Assembly: GCF_004341625.1 (NCBI RefSeq)
Contig: NZ_SLZG01000003.1
Location: forward strand, 247,045 to 311,044
DNA length: 64,000 nucleotides
DNA from: Rhizobium sp. BK376
GTDB taxonomy: Bacteria > Pseudomonadota > Alphaproteobacteria > Rhizobiales > Rhizobiaceae
Reading direction: 5' to 3'
Positions 36,969 to 45,828 of this stretch are shown here, piece by piece. Position 1 is the stretch's first letter, and the number at the start of each line of letters is the position of its first letter. A model generated the notes under the pieces. That model did no database searches and had not been told where the DNA came from. It worked only from the letters and a program-made list of their open reading frames with translations. Made by a program: the position numbers and the translations under genes.

Positions 36969-37673
36969 TTAGATAATTTCGTTAAGAAATGCCGTCAGAT
37001 CGTCGGTGATGTAGTCGACGTTCCCGTCCTCGTCGCTGTGCCGCTCCCACCATTCGGTCACCGTGTCCTCGAGATTCTGCGGCACGAGCAGCACGGTGCG
37101 CATGCCGAGTGCTTTCGGGACCGTGAGATTGCGCGGCAGGTCCTCGAACATGACCGCCTTTTTCGTATCGACCCGGTTGAGCGCCATGAACTTGTCGTAG
37201 GTGGCGCTTGCGGGCTTGGGAACATAGCCGGCCGCAACGATATCGAAGATATCGTCGAAATGATCGAGGATGCCAAGCGCGCCGGCCGTCGCCCGCGCAT
37301 GGCTGACACTGCCATTGGTGAAGATGAACTTCCGCCCCGGAAGCGCCTTGATGGCTGAAGCCAGTTCCGGCTGCGGCATCAGGTGCGAATAGTCGATGGC
37401 ATGCGCTTTTTCGAGGAAGTCGTCAGGGTCGACGCCATGATGGATCATCAGCCCCTGCAGCGTCGTGCCGTGGTCCAGATAGTACTGCTTCTGCAGTTTC
37501 CGCGCCTCGTCGCGCTCCATCTGCAGCAGCGTCGACACATAGGCCGTCATGTTCTTGTCGATCTGCGAGAAGAGATCGACGTGATGCGGATAGAGCGTGT
37601 TGTCGAGATCGAACACCCAGTCGCGGATATCAGCGAAATCGGCCTTGGCGGCCTTGGTCTTTGTCTGTGTCAT
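36969..37673 (-). CDS. HAD-family hydrolase, pyrimidine 5'-nucleotidase-like
   Basis: The 234-residue product shows HAD motif I in VFDLDNTLYPHHVDLF (nucleophile Asp and Asp+2), motif II in KFIFTNGSVSHA, and the later Lys and Asp motifs in GYVPKPASATYDKF and KAVMFEDLPRNL. The cap layout and the LYP sequence resemble the SDT1/TIGR01993 pyrimidine 5'-nucleotidase group. These enzymes dephosphorylate UMP/CMP or damaged nucleotides. It has its own promoter region, divergent from the lyase-family gene. Confidence 0.88.
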   Translation of the reverse strand: MTQTKTKAAKADFADIRDWVFDLDNTLYPHHVDLFSQIDKNMTAYVSTLLQMERDEARKLQKQYYLDHGTTLQGLMIHHGVDPDDFLEKAHAIDYSHLMPQPELASAIKALPGRKFIFTNGSVSHARATAGALGILDHFDDIFDIVAAGYVPKPASATYDKFMALNRVDTKKAVMFEDLPRNLTVPKALGMRTVLLVPQNLEDTVTEWWERHSDEDGNVDYITDDLTAFLNEII

Positions 37674-37807
37674 GACGGGCGTTATGGCATGGGTATCAGG
37701 CGAGGGAAATGGAAATATGTCTGCCCATGCTGTCAGCAGCTGTCATTGCCGACATGTATGGCGGGCGCTATGACGTAAGAGCGTCGCAAATTCGGGGAGG
37801 AAATGGG

Positions 37808-38572
37808 ATGAGTGAGGTCGAGAAGGCAAAGTCGTTCACGGCGCTGCATGTCAAGGGCAGCCCGGTTATTCTCTATAACATCTGGGATGCCGGGACGGCA
37901 GGCGCGGTCGCTGCCTCAGGCGCCAAGGCGCTTGCGACCGGAAGCTGGTCGATCGCCGCCGCCCACGGTTTCGGCGATGGCGAAAATATCCCCTTGCCGT
38001 TCCTGGTCGAGATCGCCCGGCTGATCGCATCGGGCGTCGATCTTCCGCTTTCCGTCGATTTTGAGGGCGGCTATGCCGTCGCGCCGGACGATGTCGCCGC
38101 CAATGTCTCCAAGATTATCGATGCCGGCGCCGTCGGTATCAATTTCGAGGATCAGGCTGTCGGCGGCGCCGGGCTTCATCCGATCGCGCTGCAGGCCGAG
38201 CGTATCCGTGCAATCCGCGCGATGGCCGACCGCCGCGGCATGCCGCTTTTCATCAACGCACGCACCGACATCTTCCTGCAGGAGGCGGATACCGCAAAAC
38301 ATGCCGGCGTCATGGACGAAGCGCTCGATCGCGCCAAAGCCTTCGAAGCCGCCGGAGCCAGCGGCTTTTTCGCGCCCGGCCTAGTCGACCCTGACTTGAT
38401 CGGCGGGCTGTGCGAAAAAGTCGCCCTGCCGGTCAACATCATGGTCCGCCCGACGACGCCCGACAATGCCACGATGGCCAAACTCGGCGTCAGCCGCATC
38501 AGCTACGGCCCGGGACCCTATCGTGCGATGATCGAATGGCTGAAGGCCGAGGCTGCGGCGGTCTACCGCTGA
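37808..38572 (+). CDS. Isocitrate lyase/PEP mutase superfamily enzyme
   Basis: The 254-residue product has the superfamily beta/alpha-barrel with magnesium ligands in LSVDFEGGYAV and NFEDQAVGG and the block FINARTDIFL. The catalytic-loop cysteine motif K(K/R)CGH of true isocitrate and methylisocitrate lyases is missing (GGAGLHPI stands there), so it is more likely a PEP-mutase-like, oxaloacetate-hydrolase-like or related enzyme. GGGGAGG ahead of the ATG at 37808 fixes the start; the upstream open frame is not part of the gene. Confidence 0.85.
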   Translation: MSEVEKAKSFTALHVKGSPVILYNIWDAGTAGAVAASGAKALATGSWSIAAAHGFGDGENIPLPFLVEIARLIASGVDLPLSVDFEGGYAVAPDDVAANVSKIIDAGAVGINFEDQAVGGAGLHPIALQAERIRAIRAMADRRGMPLFINARTDIFLQEADTAKHAGVMDEALDRAKAFEAAGASGFFAPGLVDPDLIGGLCEKVALPVNIMVRPTTPDNATMAKLGVSRISYGPGPYRAMIEWLKAEAAAVYR

Positions 38573-38588
38573 CCGCGCTCATGCAGCA

Positions 38589-38927
38589 TTAGCGGCGCGT
38601 CCAAGTCTGGGACTTGCATAGCACGTTCATCGCGCAGCCCGTCAGCTTTATGCTGTCGCCCGACACCTTGAGCGTTCCGCTATAGGTCCTGTTGGTCTGC
38701 GGATCGGTGATCTTGCCGCTGTAGCTGTCATCCTTGCCGCTGAACGTGCCGATCTGCCGTCCCGCATATTGTCCGGTCTTGGCGGTGATGCAGTAGCCTG
38801 AACCGCAACGGCTGATCTCCGATGTCTCGCCGTTTTGCGTTTTCCAGTTTCCAAGCAGGGGGTCGGAAGCATTGGCGAGGCCGGCCATCGTCAAATACGT
38901 TGCCGCCAGGATCGATAGGGTCCTCAT
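38589..38927 (-). CDS. Small exported DUF2147-like protein
   Basis: The 112-residue product starts with a signal peptide (MRTLSILAATYLTMAGLANA) and continues with DPLLGNWKTQNGETSEISRC and GKITDPQTNRTYSGTLKVSG, as in the DUF2147 family, thought to be small beta-barrel periplasmic proteins. Four cysteines in the mature part could form disulfides. The function is unknown. I chose ATG at 38927, where the signal peptide starts. It lies just downstream of the MFS gene on the same strand. Confidence 0.82.
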   Translation of the reverse strand: MRTLSILAATYLTMAGLANASDPLLGNWKTQNGETSEISRCGSGYCITAKTGQYAGRQIGTFSGKDDSYSGKITDPQTNRTYSGTLKVSGDSIKLTGCAMNVLCKSQTWTRR

Positions 38928-38970
38928 TGGAAATCTCCGCACTGTGATAATTTCATGCCGTCCGGCGAGT

Positions 38971-40530
38971 TCATATACTTTGAATCTCGCTCTGCGGCAT
39001 CGCTTTTCTCGCAAACGGCACGCAGAGGATGGCGCAGGCCGTCAGGATCGCGATGGCGAGCCAGGCCTCGTTGATAGCCTCGACGCTGGCGGCGGTCTGG
39101 ACCAGTGGATCAAGCGTTGCCGTCACATCGGCATCAAAGGCGCCGGTGTGTCCGATGACAGTCTGCGCCGGTGCGCCGATGAAGGCCGCCGCGCCGGCGT
39201 CGCCGCTTTGCAGACGCTCCCATAGCTTTTGCCCGAGCGGCTCCGATCGGGTGTAGATGACCGTATCGATCAGCGCGATCCCGATGGCGCCGCCGAGATT
39301 GCGCATCAGATTGAAAAGGCCGCTGGCATCGGGAATGCGCTCCGGCGGCAGCGTGCCGAGCGCCAGGCGCGTCGGCGGCAGCAGGCAGAACATGATGGCG
39401 GCGCCGCGAATGACCTGCGGCCAGAACATCGCATCGTAATCCGATCGCGGGTCCTGGAAGGTGCTCATTCCAAGCCCGAGCGCAAAAAGCGCAAAGCCAA
39501 TCGCCGAGAGCAGGCGCGCGTCCATGCGCTTTTCCAGCGCGACGGCGATCGGCGCCGTGATCAGTTGGACGATGCCGGTGACCAGCATGGTCATTCCGAT
39601 CTCCAGCGCATTGTGTCCCCTGATGAAAGCGAGGAAAACCGGCATCAGATAGACGGAACCGAACAGGCCGATCCCAAGCACGAAACTGAGAATGCAGCCC
39701 GCCACGAAATTCCGGTCGCGGAAATTATGAAGATCGACGACAGGATGCCGTTTGCGGCGCGATCGCCAGACGAAAAGAGATCCGGCAGCAAGAAACAGTG
39801 CAAGCAGGCCGATTACCCAAGGCGATATCCAGCCGTTGGTCGGCGCCTCTTTCAGGGAAAGCTCCAGGCTTGTCAGCGCAATCGCCATCACGACCAGGGA
39901 CAGGACGTCGAGCTGCCGGAGTTCGGAGAGGTCAATTTTTCGCCTGGGCAGAAACGATCCCGCAACAAGAGCCGCGGCAATACCGGGAAGAATATTGATG
40001 AGAAACAGCCAGTGCCAGGAGTAGGTCTCCGTGAGCCAGCCTCCAACGATCGGCCCGACCGTTGGAGCAAGAACCGCAAGGACGCCGGCAATGGTCGTGG
40101 CGACAGCCTGCCGTCGCTCGGGAAACAGGATGAAGACGGCAGAAAACACCGAGGGTATCAGCGTTCCGCCGGAAAAGCCTTGCAGCACGCGCCATGCGAC
40201 GAGCTCACCGAAACTTCCGCTGGACGCGCAGCCTGCAGAGGCGAACACGAACAGGCCGAGCGCCGTGACGAAAAGCCAGCGCATCGACAGCAGCCTCGTC
40301 AGAAAGCCGGTCAGCGGAATGGCGACCACCTCGGCGATGAGATAGGCGGTCTGTATCCAGCTCATCTGGTCGGGATCGATGTCGAGGGCAGACTGGATCG
40401 TCGGCAGGGATGTGGCCACGACCTGGACGTCGAGTATCGCCATGAACATGCCGGCGCACATGGCGATGAAGCCGGCCCAGACGACGGCCGACGTTCCTTC
40501 GGGATGCACGGCTTCGGACGATTTCGACAT
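38971..40530 (-). CDS. DHA2-family (EmrB-like) drug efflux transporter
   Basis: The 519-residue protein has 14 predicted membrane segments and DHA2 signatures: FMAILDVQVVATSLPTIQ in TM1, GFLTRLLSMRWLFVTAL (motif A region), and LAPTVGPIVGGWLTETYSWH (motif C). It exports drugs or other hydrophobic compounds with protons. There is no emrA-type membrane-fusion partner or regulator gene beside it, unlike the second DHA2 pump at 57 kb. The 233-base region upstream (40531-40763) carries its promoter and no other gene that I see. Confidence 0.9.
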   Translation of the reverse strand: MSKSSEAVHPEGTSAVVWAGFIAMCAGMFMAILDVQVVATSLPTIQSALDIDPDQMSWIQTAYLIAEVVAIPLTGFLTRLLSMRWLFVTALGLFVFASAGCASSGSFGELVAWRVLQGFSGGTLIPSVFSAVFILFPERRQAVATTIAGVLAVLAPTVGPIVGGWLTETYSWHWLFLINILPGIAAALVAGSFLPRRKIDLSELRQLDVLSLVVMAIALTSLELSLKEAPTNGWISPWVIGLLALFLAAGSLFVWRSRRKRHPVVDLHNFRDRNFVAGCILSFVLGIGLFGSVYLMPVFLAFIRGHNALEIGMTMLVTGIVQLITAPIAVALEKRMDARLLSAIGFALFALGLGMSTFQDPRSDYDAMFWPQVIRGAAIMFCLLPPTRLALGTLPPERIPDASGLFNLMRNLGGAIGIALIDTVIYTRSEPLGQKLWERLQSGDAGAAAFIGAPAQTVIGHTGAFDADVTATLDPLVQTAASVEAINEAWLAIAILTACAILCVPFARKAMPQSEIQSI

Positions 40531-40763
40531 GTGATGATTCCGGCCAGGGCGGCGTTGTCGGCCCTTGCAAATGACAGCGCGACCCCGCCGGCCGGCCTGT
40601 CGGATGCCACGGCTGAGGCATGCACCGCTATTTCGGCGGAGACAACATCACAGTTCGAATGAAGAAAGAAGCCGGATGGACCGGTTGCGGCGCGTTTTTC
40701 CTGCGGCAACACGATGATGTGTATCGCATTGCCGCCGCCGTATAAGCCTCTGGAACCGATCGC

Positions 40764-41651
40764 TCAGGGGACGATCAATGTTCCGACGCCGTGCTCGGTA
40801 AAGATCTCGAGCAGGACCGAATGGGCCGTCTTGCCGTTCAGAATGACGACGCCCTGGACACCCGCCTTGATCGCATCGATGCAGGTCTCGACCTTCGGGA
40901 TCATGCCGCCGGAGATCGTGCCGTCGGCGATCAGGGCATGCGCCTGGGCGACGGAGAGTTCCTTGATGAGATTGCCCTGCTTGTCGAGAACGCCGGGAAC
41001 ATCCGTCAGGAAAAGCAGGCGGGTAGCGTTCAGCGCACCGGCGATGGCGCCGGCGAAAGTATCGGCGTTGATGTTATAGGTCGCGCCGTCGCGGCCGGGA
41101 GCAACCGGGGCGATGACCGGGATCATTTCCGAGCGGGCAAGCAGGTCGAGCAACGTGCGGTCGACCTCGACCACCTCGCCGACGAAGCCGAGATCGAGCA
41201 CCCGCTCGATGTTGGAATCCGGGTCCTTTATGGTCTTTCGCGCCTTTTCGGCGAAGACCATGTTGCCATCCTTGCCGCAGAGGCCGATCGCCCATTCGCC
41301 GGTCTGGTTGATGAGGGCGACGATCTCCTTGTTGATCGAGCCGGCAAGAACCATCTCGACGATTTCGACCGTCTTGGCGTCGGTGACGCGAAGGCCGCCT
41401 TCGAATTTCGATTCGATGCCCATCTTGCTCAGCATCGCGCCGATCTGCGGCCCGCCGCCGTGGACGACGATCGGATTGACGCCGGATTGCTTGAGGAGAG
41501 CGATGTCGCTGGCGAAAGCCTTGCCGAGTTCGGGATTGCCCATGGCGTGGCCGCCATATTTCACCACGATCGTCTTGTTTTCGTAGCGCTGCATGAAGGG
41601 CAGCGCCTGGGCCAGAAGACGTGCTTGGATTTCGCTCTCGGACTCGTTCAT
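40764..41651 (-). CDS. argB: Acetylglutamate kinase
   Basis: ArgB phosphorylates N-acetylglutamate, the second step of arginine synthesis, and is controlled by PII proteins and arginine in many bacteria. The 295-residue product has the kinase blocks [41 protein letters not shown] and [21 protein letters not shown]. In Rhizobium it usually follows engB; here an ECF sigma cassette on the other strand separates them. GlnD at the start of the window modifies PII, a possible functional link. Confidence 0.97.
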   Translation of the reverse strand: MNESESEIQARLLAQALPFMQRYENKTIVVKYGGHAMGNPELGKAFASDIALLKQSGVNPIVVHGGGPQIGAMLSKMGIESKFEGGLRVTDAKTVEIVEMVLAGSINKEIVALINQTGEWAIGLCGKDGNMVFAEKARKTIKDPDSNIERVLDLGFVGEVVEVDRTLLDLLARSEMIPVIAPVAPGRDGATYNINADTFAGAIAGALNATRLLFLTDVPGVLDKQGNLIKELSVAQAHALIADGTISGGMIPKVETCIDAIKAGVQGVVILNGKTAHSVLLEIFTEHGVGTLIVP

Positions 41652-41711
41652 GGCATACCCCTTGGGAATTGATCGCGGCCTTTTATCTCAACTTTTTGAC
41701 AGATGGAATAA

Positions 41712-41739
41712 TGATCTCGGGATTAGTTTTCTGCGTACT
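41712..41739 (+). promoter_or_regulatory. Candidate ECF-type promoter of the sigma-factor gene
   Basis: TGATCT (41712-41717) and CGTACT (41734-41739) are 16 bases apart. The CGTACT box is also found in the matching place ahead of the fasciclin gene (43175-43180). A shared -10-like box suggests that the sigma factor reads its own gene. The -35 match is weak. Confidence 0.4.
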
Positions 41740-41824
41740 AGAGGCTGTGGCGACGAGCCTGCATGGCTTGCTGTCCATGTGATTTTACGAATATGATCAA
41801 CTTTGGACGCATTCGAGGGATTTG

Positions 41825-42364
41825 ATGGCCAGTGACGATATCGCCGTGCTTATCAGCCGTGTTGCTCTGCAGGATCAAAATGCGTTTTCCGATCTCTACA
41901 AGAAAACAAGTCCGAAACTCTTTGCCGCATGTTTCCGTATCCTGAAAGACAGGACCGATGCAGAAGAATCTCTCCAGGAAACCTACGTGAAGATCTGGCA
42001 GCGCTCTGATCGTTTTGCCGCATCCGACAACCCGGCCATGCCGTGGCTGATGGCAATCGCGCGCAATCAATCGATTGATATGATACGCTCGAGAAAGCCT
42101 GTGGCGGACGAAATCGACACGGTCTACGATCTGGCGGACGCCGAGCCAGGGCCCGAACGCCAGGCGGAGATAAAGGGAGAGGGAAGGCGGATTGACAGGT
42201 GCATGGAAGAGTTGGAAGCTGATCGTGCACAGGCTGTTAGAAGCGCCTATGCCGAAGGTCTGAGCTACCAGGAACTTGCAGAGCAATATGCGGTTCCGCT
42301 GAATACGATGCGCACATGGCTGCGCCGAAGCCTGATCAAACTGAGAGAGTGCATGGACCGATGA
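41825..42364 (+). CDS. ECF sigma factor, SigK-like
   Basis: The 179-residue protein has sigma region 2 (QNAFSDLYKKTSPKLFAACF, EESLQETYVKIWQRSDRF) and region 4 (ADRAQAVRSAYAEGLSYQEL, VPLNTMRTWLRRSLIKLREC) with no extra domain. I start it at ATG 41825, preceded by GAGGGA. The next gene overlaps by four bases (ATGA) and encodes an RskA-type anti-sigma factor; a fasciclin protein follows. This arrangement is like mycobacterial sigK-rskA with mpt70/mpt83. The trigger in rhizobia is unknown to me. Confidence 0.93.
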   Translation: MASDDIAVLISRVALQDQNAFSDLYKKTSPKLFAACFRILKDRTDAEESLQETYVKIWQRSDRFAASDNPAMPWLMAIARNQSIDMIRSRKPVADEIDTVYDLADAEPGPERQAEIKGEGRRIDRCMEELEADRAQAVRSAYAEGLSYQELAEQYAVPLNTMRTWLRRSLIKLRECMDR

Positions 42365-43068
42365 CCACACCGGATCAAAGCAAAGGGGGACGCTCCCGCG
42401 ACGAGGTGCTCGCCGGTGAATATGTGCTTGGAGTGCTCTCGCTGGAAGATCGGCAGAAGGTGGAAAAGCGGATGCGCAGCGACCGGCAGTTTGCCGCGAT
42501 CGTTACCCGCTGGGAACAGAACCTTTCCGGCTTCAATGAGGAATATGAGAGCATCGTGCCTTCGGCGGCGGTCTTTCCGAAGATCGAGCAGCGGATATTC
42601 GGCGAGTATCGCGCGGGCGGAAATCTTTGGAATTCCTTGCTGCTCTGGCGCGTCGTGGCGCTTGCCTCTCTCGTGTTTGCTGCCGGCGTCGTCATTTTCA
42701 ACGCCAACCTCATCAAGCCTCAACAGGGCGGCAAGCCGTTGGTAGCGGCCCTCTCGGCTCAGAACAGCGCCATTGCCTTGATGGCGAGCTATAACGCCCA
42801 AAGCGGCAAGCTGCGCGTGACACCCGTGGCCTCGGGCCAGCCTGAGGAAAAATCGCTGGAGCTGTGGCTGATCAAGGGCAGCGATCCCGCGATCGCCCTT
42901 GGCGTCCTGCCGCAGACGGGCGAGGGCGAACTCGCGATCCCGCAGAATATTCGCGGCCAGATCTCCGAGGGCGACGTGCTTGCCGTCAGCATCGAGCCCT
43001 TCGGCGGTTCGCCGACCGGCAAGCCGACCGGCGACGTCGTGGCCTCGGGCACCGCGCGTATCCCCTGA
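42361..43068 (+). CDS. RskA-type anti-sigma factor
   Basis: The 235-residue product has an N-terminal cytoplasmic sigma-binding part (EVLAGEYVLGVLSLEDRQKV), a single membrane segment at about residues 100-118 (VVALASLVFAAGVVIFNANL) and a C-terminal extracytoplasmic RskA domain (SLELWLIKGSDPAIALGVLP). It would hold the SigK-like factor inactive until regulated proteolysis. No zinc-binding HxxxCxxC motif is present, as expected for the SigK/RskA class. It is translationally coupled to the sigma gene. Confidence 0.92.
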   Translation: MTTPDQSKGGRSRDEVLAGEYVLGVLSLEDRQKVEKRMRSDRQFAAIVTRWEQNLSGFNEEYESIVPSAAVFPKIEQRIFGEYRAGGNLWNSLLLWRVVALASLVFAAGVVIFNANLIKPQQGGKPLVAALSAQNSAIALMASYNAQSGKLRVTPVASGQPEEKSLELWLIKGSDPAIALGVLPQTGEGELAIPQNIRGQISEGDVLAVSIEPFGGSPTGKPTGDVVASGTARIP

Positions 43069-43151
43069 ACGATTCTTCGAAACGGTCTCCGTCACCGCTA
43101 CGGGCGGCAGCGATGAAGTGCGCCGCGGGTTTTGAAGAATCTCATTTCGGC

Positions 43152-43180
43152 TGAAACTCTTTTTCCGGCCTCTTCGTACT
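43152..43180 (+). promoter_or_regulatory. Candidate ECF-type promoter of the fasciclin gene
   Basis: TGAAAC (43152-43157), 17 bases, then CGTACT (43175-43180). The pattern -AAC-N17-CGT- is the usual ECF layout and the CGTACT box recurs ahead of the sigma gene itself. It is 79 bases ahead of the ATG. Confidence 0.5.
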
Positions 43181-43258
43181 TCCAATACCCCCGGCGATGA
43201 ACGGCAAGCGCTAAGGCAAGCTGCGATAGGGGGCCAAAAGAGGAAGAGGATTAGACAT

Positions 43259-43816
43259 ATGATCAGGACTACGATCCGCATCGTTGCGATTGCGGCAGCG
43301 CTTTCGGCTGGCTCGAGCCTCGCCTATGCGAAGAACCCTGTCGTCGGCGGCGCGCCGATGTATGCGACGAAGAACATCGTCGAAAACGCCGTGAACTCCA
43401 AGGATCACACCACGCTGGTCGCCGCCGTCAAGGCTGGCGGCCTTGTCGATACGCTTGAGGGCAAAGGCCCGTTCACCGTTTTCGCTCCGACCAATGAGGC
43501 TTTCAATAAACTGCCGCCCGGCACGGTTCAGACGCTGCTGAAGCCGGAGAACAAGGCGCAACTCGTGAAGATCCTTACCTGCCATGTCGTCGCCGGCGAT
43601 GAGATGGCCTCGGCCATCAAGAAGATGACAATGGGCAATGGTGGCGAATACGACCTGAAGACAGTCGGCGGCTGCACCATCAAGGCAATGGACAAGGGCG
43701 GCAAGATAACCCTGACTGATGAGGCCGGGGGCACCGCTCACGTCACCATTGCCGACGTGAAGCAGTCGAACGGCGTGATCCACGTGATCGACAAGGTCCT
43801 GTTGCCGAAAATGTAA
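43259..43816 (+). CDS. Exported fasciclin (FAS1) domain protein
   Basis: The 185-residue product has a signal peptide (IRIVAIAAALSAGSSLAYA) and one FAS1 domain: VNSKDHTTLVAAVKAGGLVD, the H1 motif GPFTVFAPTNEAFNKLPPGT, and the H2 motif NGVIHVIDKVLLP. FAS1 proteins mediate adhesion; rhizobial Nex18-like members are needed for normal symbiosis in Sinorhizobium. A promoter with the same -10 box as the sigma gene suggests it is the target of the adjacent SigK-like factor. Confidence 0.93.
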   Translation: MIRTTIRIVAIAAALSAGSSLAYAKNPVVGGAPMYATKNIVENAVNSKDHTTLVAAVKAGGLVDTLEGKGPFTVFAPTNEAFNKLPPGTVQTLLKPENKAQLVKILTCHVVAGDEMASAIKKMTMGNGGEYDLKTVGGCTIKAMDKGGKITLTDEAGGTAHVTIADVKQSNGVIHVIDKVLLPKM

Positions 43817-43873
43817 GGTTTCTCGGCAGCTTTGGCCGTCGCTTGCCCGATCGGGTGCGGCGGCCCTTTTGCG

Positions 43874-44536
43874 TCAGATATTGGCTATCTCGACCGTATC
43901 GCCGATCGCGCGGCGCAACTCGTCCAGCCCCTCGTTCTTTTCGGAGGAGGTCGCGATAATCCCGGGATAGGCTGCAGGCCGCTTGCGGATCTTTTCGGTC
44001 GTCTCGGCAATCAGCCTCGGCACACCCGCTTCCTTGATCTTGTCCGTCTTCGTCAGCACCACCTGATAGGAAACGGCTGCCTTGTCGAGCAAGGTCATGA
44101 CCTCCTCGTCATTCTTCTTGATGCCGTGACGGCTGTCGATCAGCAGGTAGACGCGCTTCAGCGTCGAACGGCCGCGCAGATAATCGAAGACGAGCTTGGT
44201 CCAGGCATCGACATGCTCCTTCGGCGCCTGGGCATAGCCATAGCCCGGCATGTCGACCAGCGCCATCGGCGGCAGGTCGCCCGCTTCGCCGGAATAGCCC
44301 TCGGGCACGAAATAATTGAGCTCCTGCGTGCGGCCCGGCGTATTCGAGGTGCGCGCCAGACCTTTGTGACCCACCAGCGCATTGATCAGCGACGACTTGC
44401 CGACATTGGAGCGGCCCGCGAAAGCGACTTCCGGTGGCCCTTCGGGGGGAAGGAACTTCATCGCCGGCACGCCGCGGATAAAGATCCAGGGGCGCCCGAA
44501 GAGGGGCTTGTCATCCTTTTCCGTCGTTCCGGCCAT
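43874..44536 (-). CDS. engB: Ribosome-biogenesis GTP-binding protein EngB (YsxC/YihA)
   Basis: EngB is a GTPase needed for large-subunit assembly. The 220-residue product carries G1 ([15 protein letters not shown]) near residue 42, the switch I region ([14 protein letters not shown]), G3 ([10 protein letters not shown]), G4 (LTKTDKI) and G5 (TSSEKNEG). In many alphaproteobacteria it directly follows yidC; here the lytic transglycosylase and VWA genes sit in between on the opposite strand. Confidence 0.97.
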   Translation of the reverse strand: MAGTTEKDDKPLFGRPWIFIRGVPAMKFLPPEGPPEVAFAGRSNVGKSSLINALVGHKGLARTSNTPGRTQELNYFVPEGYSGEAGDLPPMALVDMPGYGYAQAPKEHVDAWTKLVFDYLRGRSTLKRVYLLIDSRHGIKKNDEEVMTLLDKAAVSYQVVLTKTDKIKEAGVPRLIAETTEKIRKRPAAYPGIIATSSEKNEGLDELRRAIGDTVEIANI

Positions 44537-44727
44537 TCTGTCTCGTCTCTCATATCAGGGAAGCGGACCGATTCAGGCTTTTGCGTCCGATTGTCAAGGG
44601 AAAGCGCCCGCGGACCGGGCCAACCGTGCGTATGACACATATTTGCCGATGCTAAAAAGTATATTAGTCTCTGCCCCGCGGCTTGAGGGAATGCTTGTAT
44701 CGGTATCGAAGAAGCTGAGGTGACCGG

Positions 44728-45693
44728 TTGGAAAAGAGTGACCAGCAGTCCCGCGTCCTGAGGACGATCCTTACCCTCTGCGTTTCCATCCCGTTTTTCC
44801 ATTCCGCCGCCCAGCCGGCCAGCGCCCAGCCGGAGCCACATCCGGACCCCAAGCCGGCTCTTTCAGGCTGCATGTATCTCGGCCCCTCTCAGACCGATCC
44901 CGGAGCAACGCTCTGCATTCGCAAGGAAAGCTATGACAAGGATCTCTGCGGCGCGATCGAGCACTTCGCGGGCGCCAACAGGCTGCCGCCGGATTACTTT
45001 GCAAGGCTGATCTGGAAGGAAAGCCGGTTCCAGCCGGATGCGCTGAGCATGAAAGGTGCGCAGGGGATCGCCCAGTTCATGCCGGGAACGGCAAAGCTTC
45101 GCGGACTGGAAGACAGCCTCGACGTGTTGAAATCCTTGCGCGCCTCGGCGGAATATCTGGACGAACTTCGCAATCGCTTCGGCAATCTCGGTCTGGCCGC
45201 CGCCGCATACAATGCAGGAGAGGCCGGCTTGTCCAACTTCCTTGCCTCGGGCGGCCTTCCCTATGAAACGCGCGGCTACGTGCTTTCGATCACCGGTCAC
45301 ACCGCCGACGAATGGAAGAATACGCCGCCTGACGTCGCGGCCGCTCCCCTCGACAAGGACAAGTCCTTCGTTGACGCCTGCGTTGCGCTCGCCCGGACGA
45401 AAAACCTGAAGGAACCCGCCTTCCAGCCGGAGGGCATATGGGCGCCCTGGGGCGTCCAGCTCGCTTCGAACCCGCAGGGACAGGTCGCCCGCAGCCTCTT
45501 CTTCCGAGTCGTCAATCGCCTACCGGCGCCGCTGAATGCCGAACAGCCTCTGATTTTCCGCAAGCGCGACAGAAGCTTTGGCTTCCGGCCGCGCTATGTT
45601 GCCCGCATCGCGAGACAGACCAGGCCCGAGGCGGACAAGGTCTGCGCCCAGATCCGCTCCGCCGGCGGCGCCTGCACCGTCTTCAAGAATTGA
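44728..45693 (+). CDS. Lytic transglycosylase (SLT domain) with SPOR-like C-terminus
   Basis: The 321-residue exported protein has a signal region (ILTLCVSIPFFHSAAQPASA), then an SLT domain with the catalytic Glu in LIWKESRFQPDALSMKGAQG and the signature AAAYNAGEAGLSNFL. The C-terminal 40 residues (ARIARQTRPEADKVCAQIRS, AGGACTVFK) look like half of a SPOR domain, which binds denuded septal glycan. It would cut peptidoglycan in the periplasm. The start is TTG at 44728 with GAGGTG six bases upstream. It separates engB from yidC. Confidence 0.88.
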   Translation: MEKSDQQSRVLRTILTLCVSIPFFHSAAQPASAQPEPHPDPKPALSGCMYLGPSQTDPGATLCIRKESYDKDLCGAIEHFAGANRLPPDYFARLIWKESRFQPDALSMKGAQGIAQFMPGTAKLRGLEDSLDVLKSLRASAEYLDELRNRFGNLGLAAAAYNAGEAGLSNFLASGGLPYETRGYVLSITGHTADEWKNTPPDVAAAPLDKDKSFVDACVALARTKNLKEPAFQPEGIWAPWGVQLASNPQGQVARSLFFRVVNRLPAPLNAEQPLIFRKRDRSFGFRPRYVARIARQTRPEADKVCAQIRSAGGACTVFKN

Positions 45694-45828
45694 ATCAGCT
45701 TACGACGGATGGCATGGCCGCTCCGTTCGGCGGCCGATTCCAATCTTTTGGGTTACAGAGTTTCACTCGCAGCCATGATATTATGCCTCTGGTTTGGTTT
45801 CGATGAATCCAAACATGGGTGGGGGGCC

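Noticed and set aside
39229..40662. 477-codon plus-strand open frame opposite the DHA2 gene
   Set aside because: The translation is rich in Arg, Gln and Asp and hydrophilic throughout, the mirror of a membrane-protein gene; no ribosome site.
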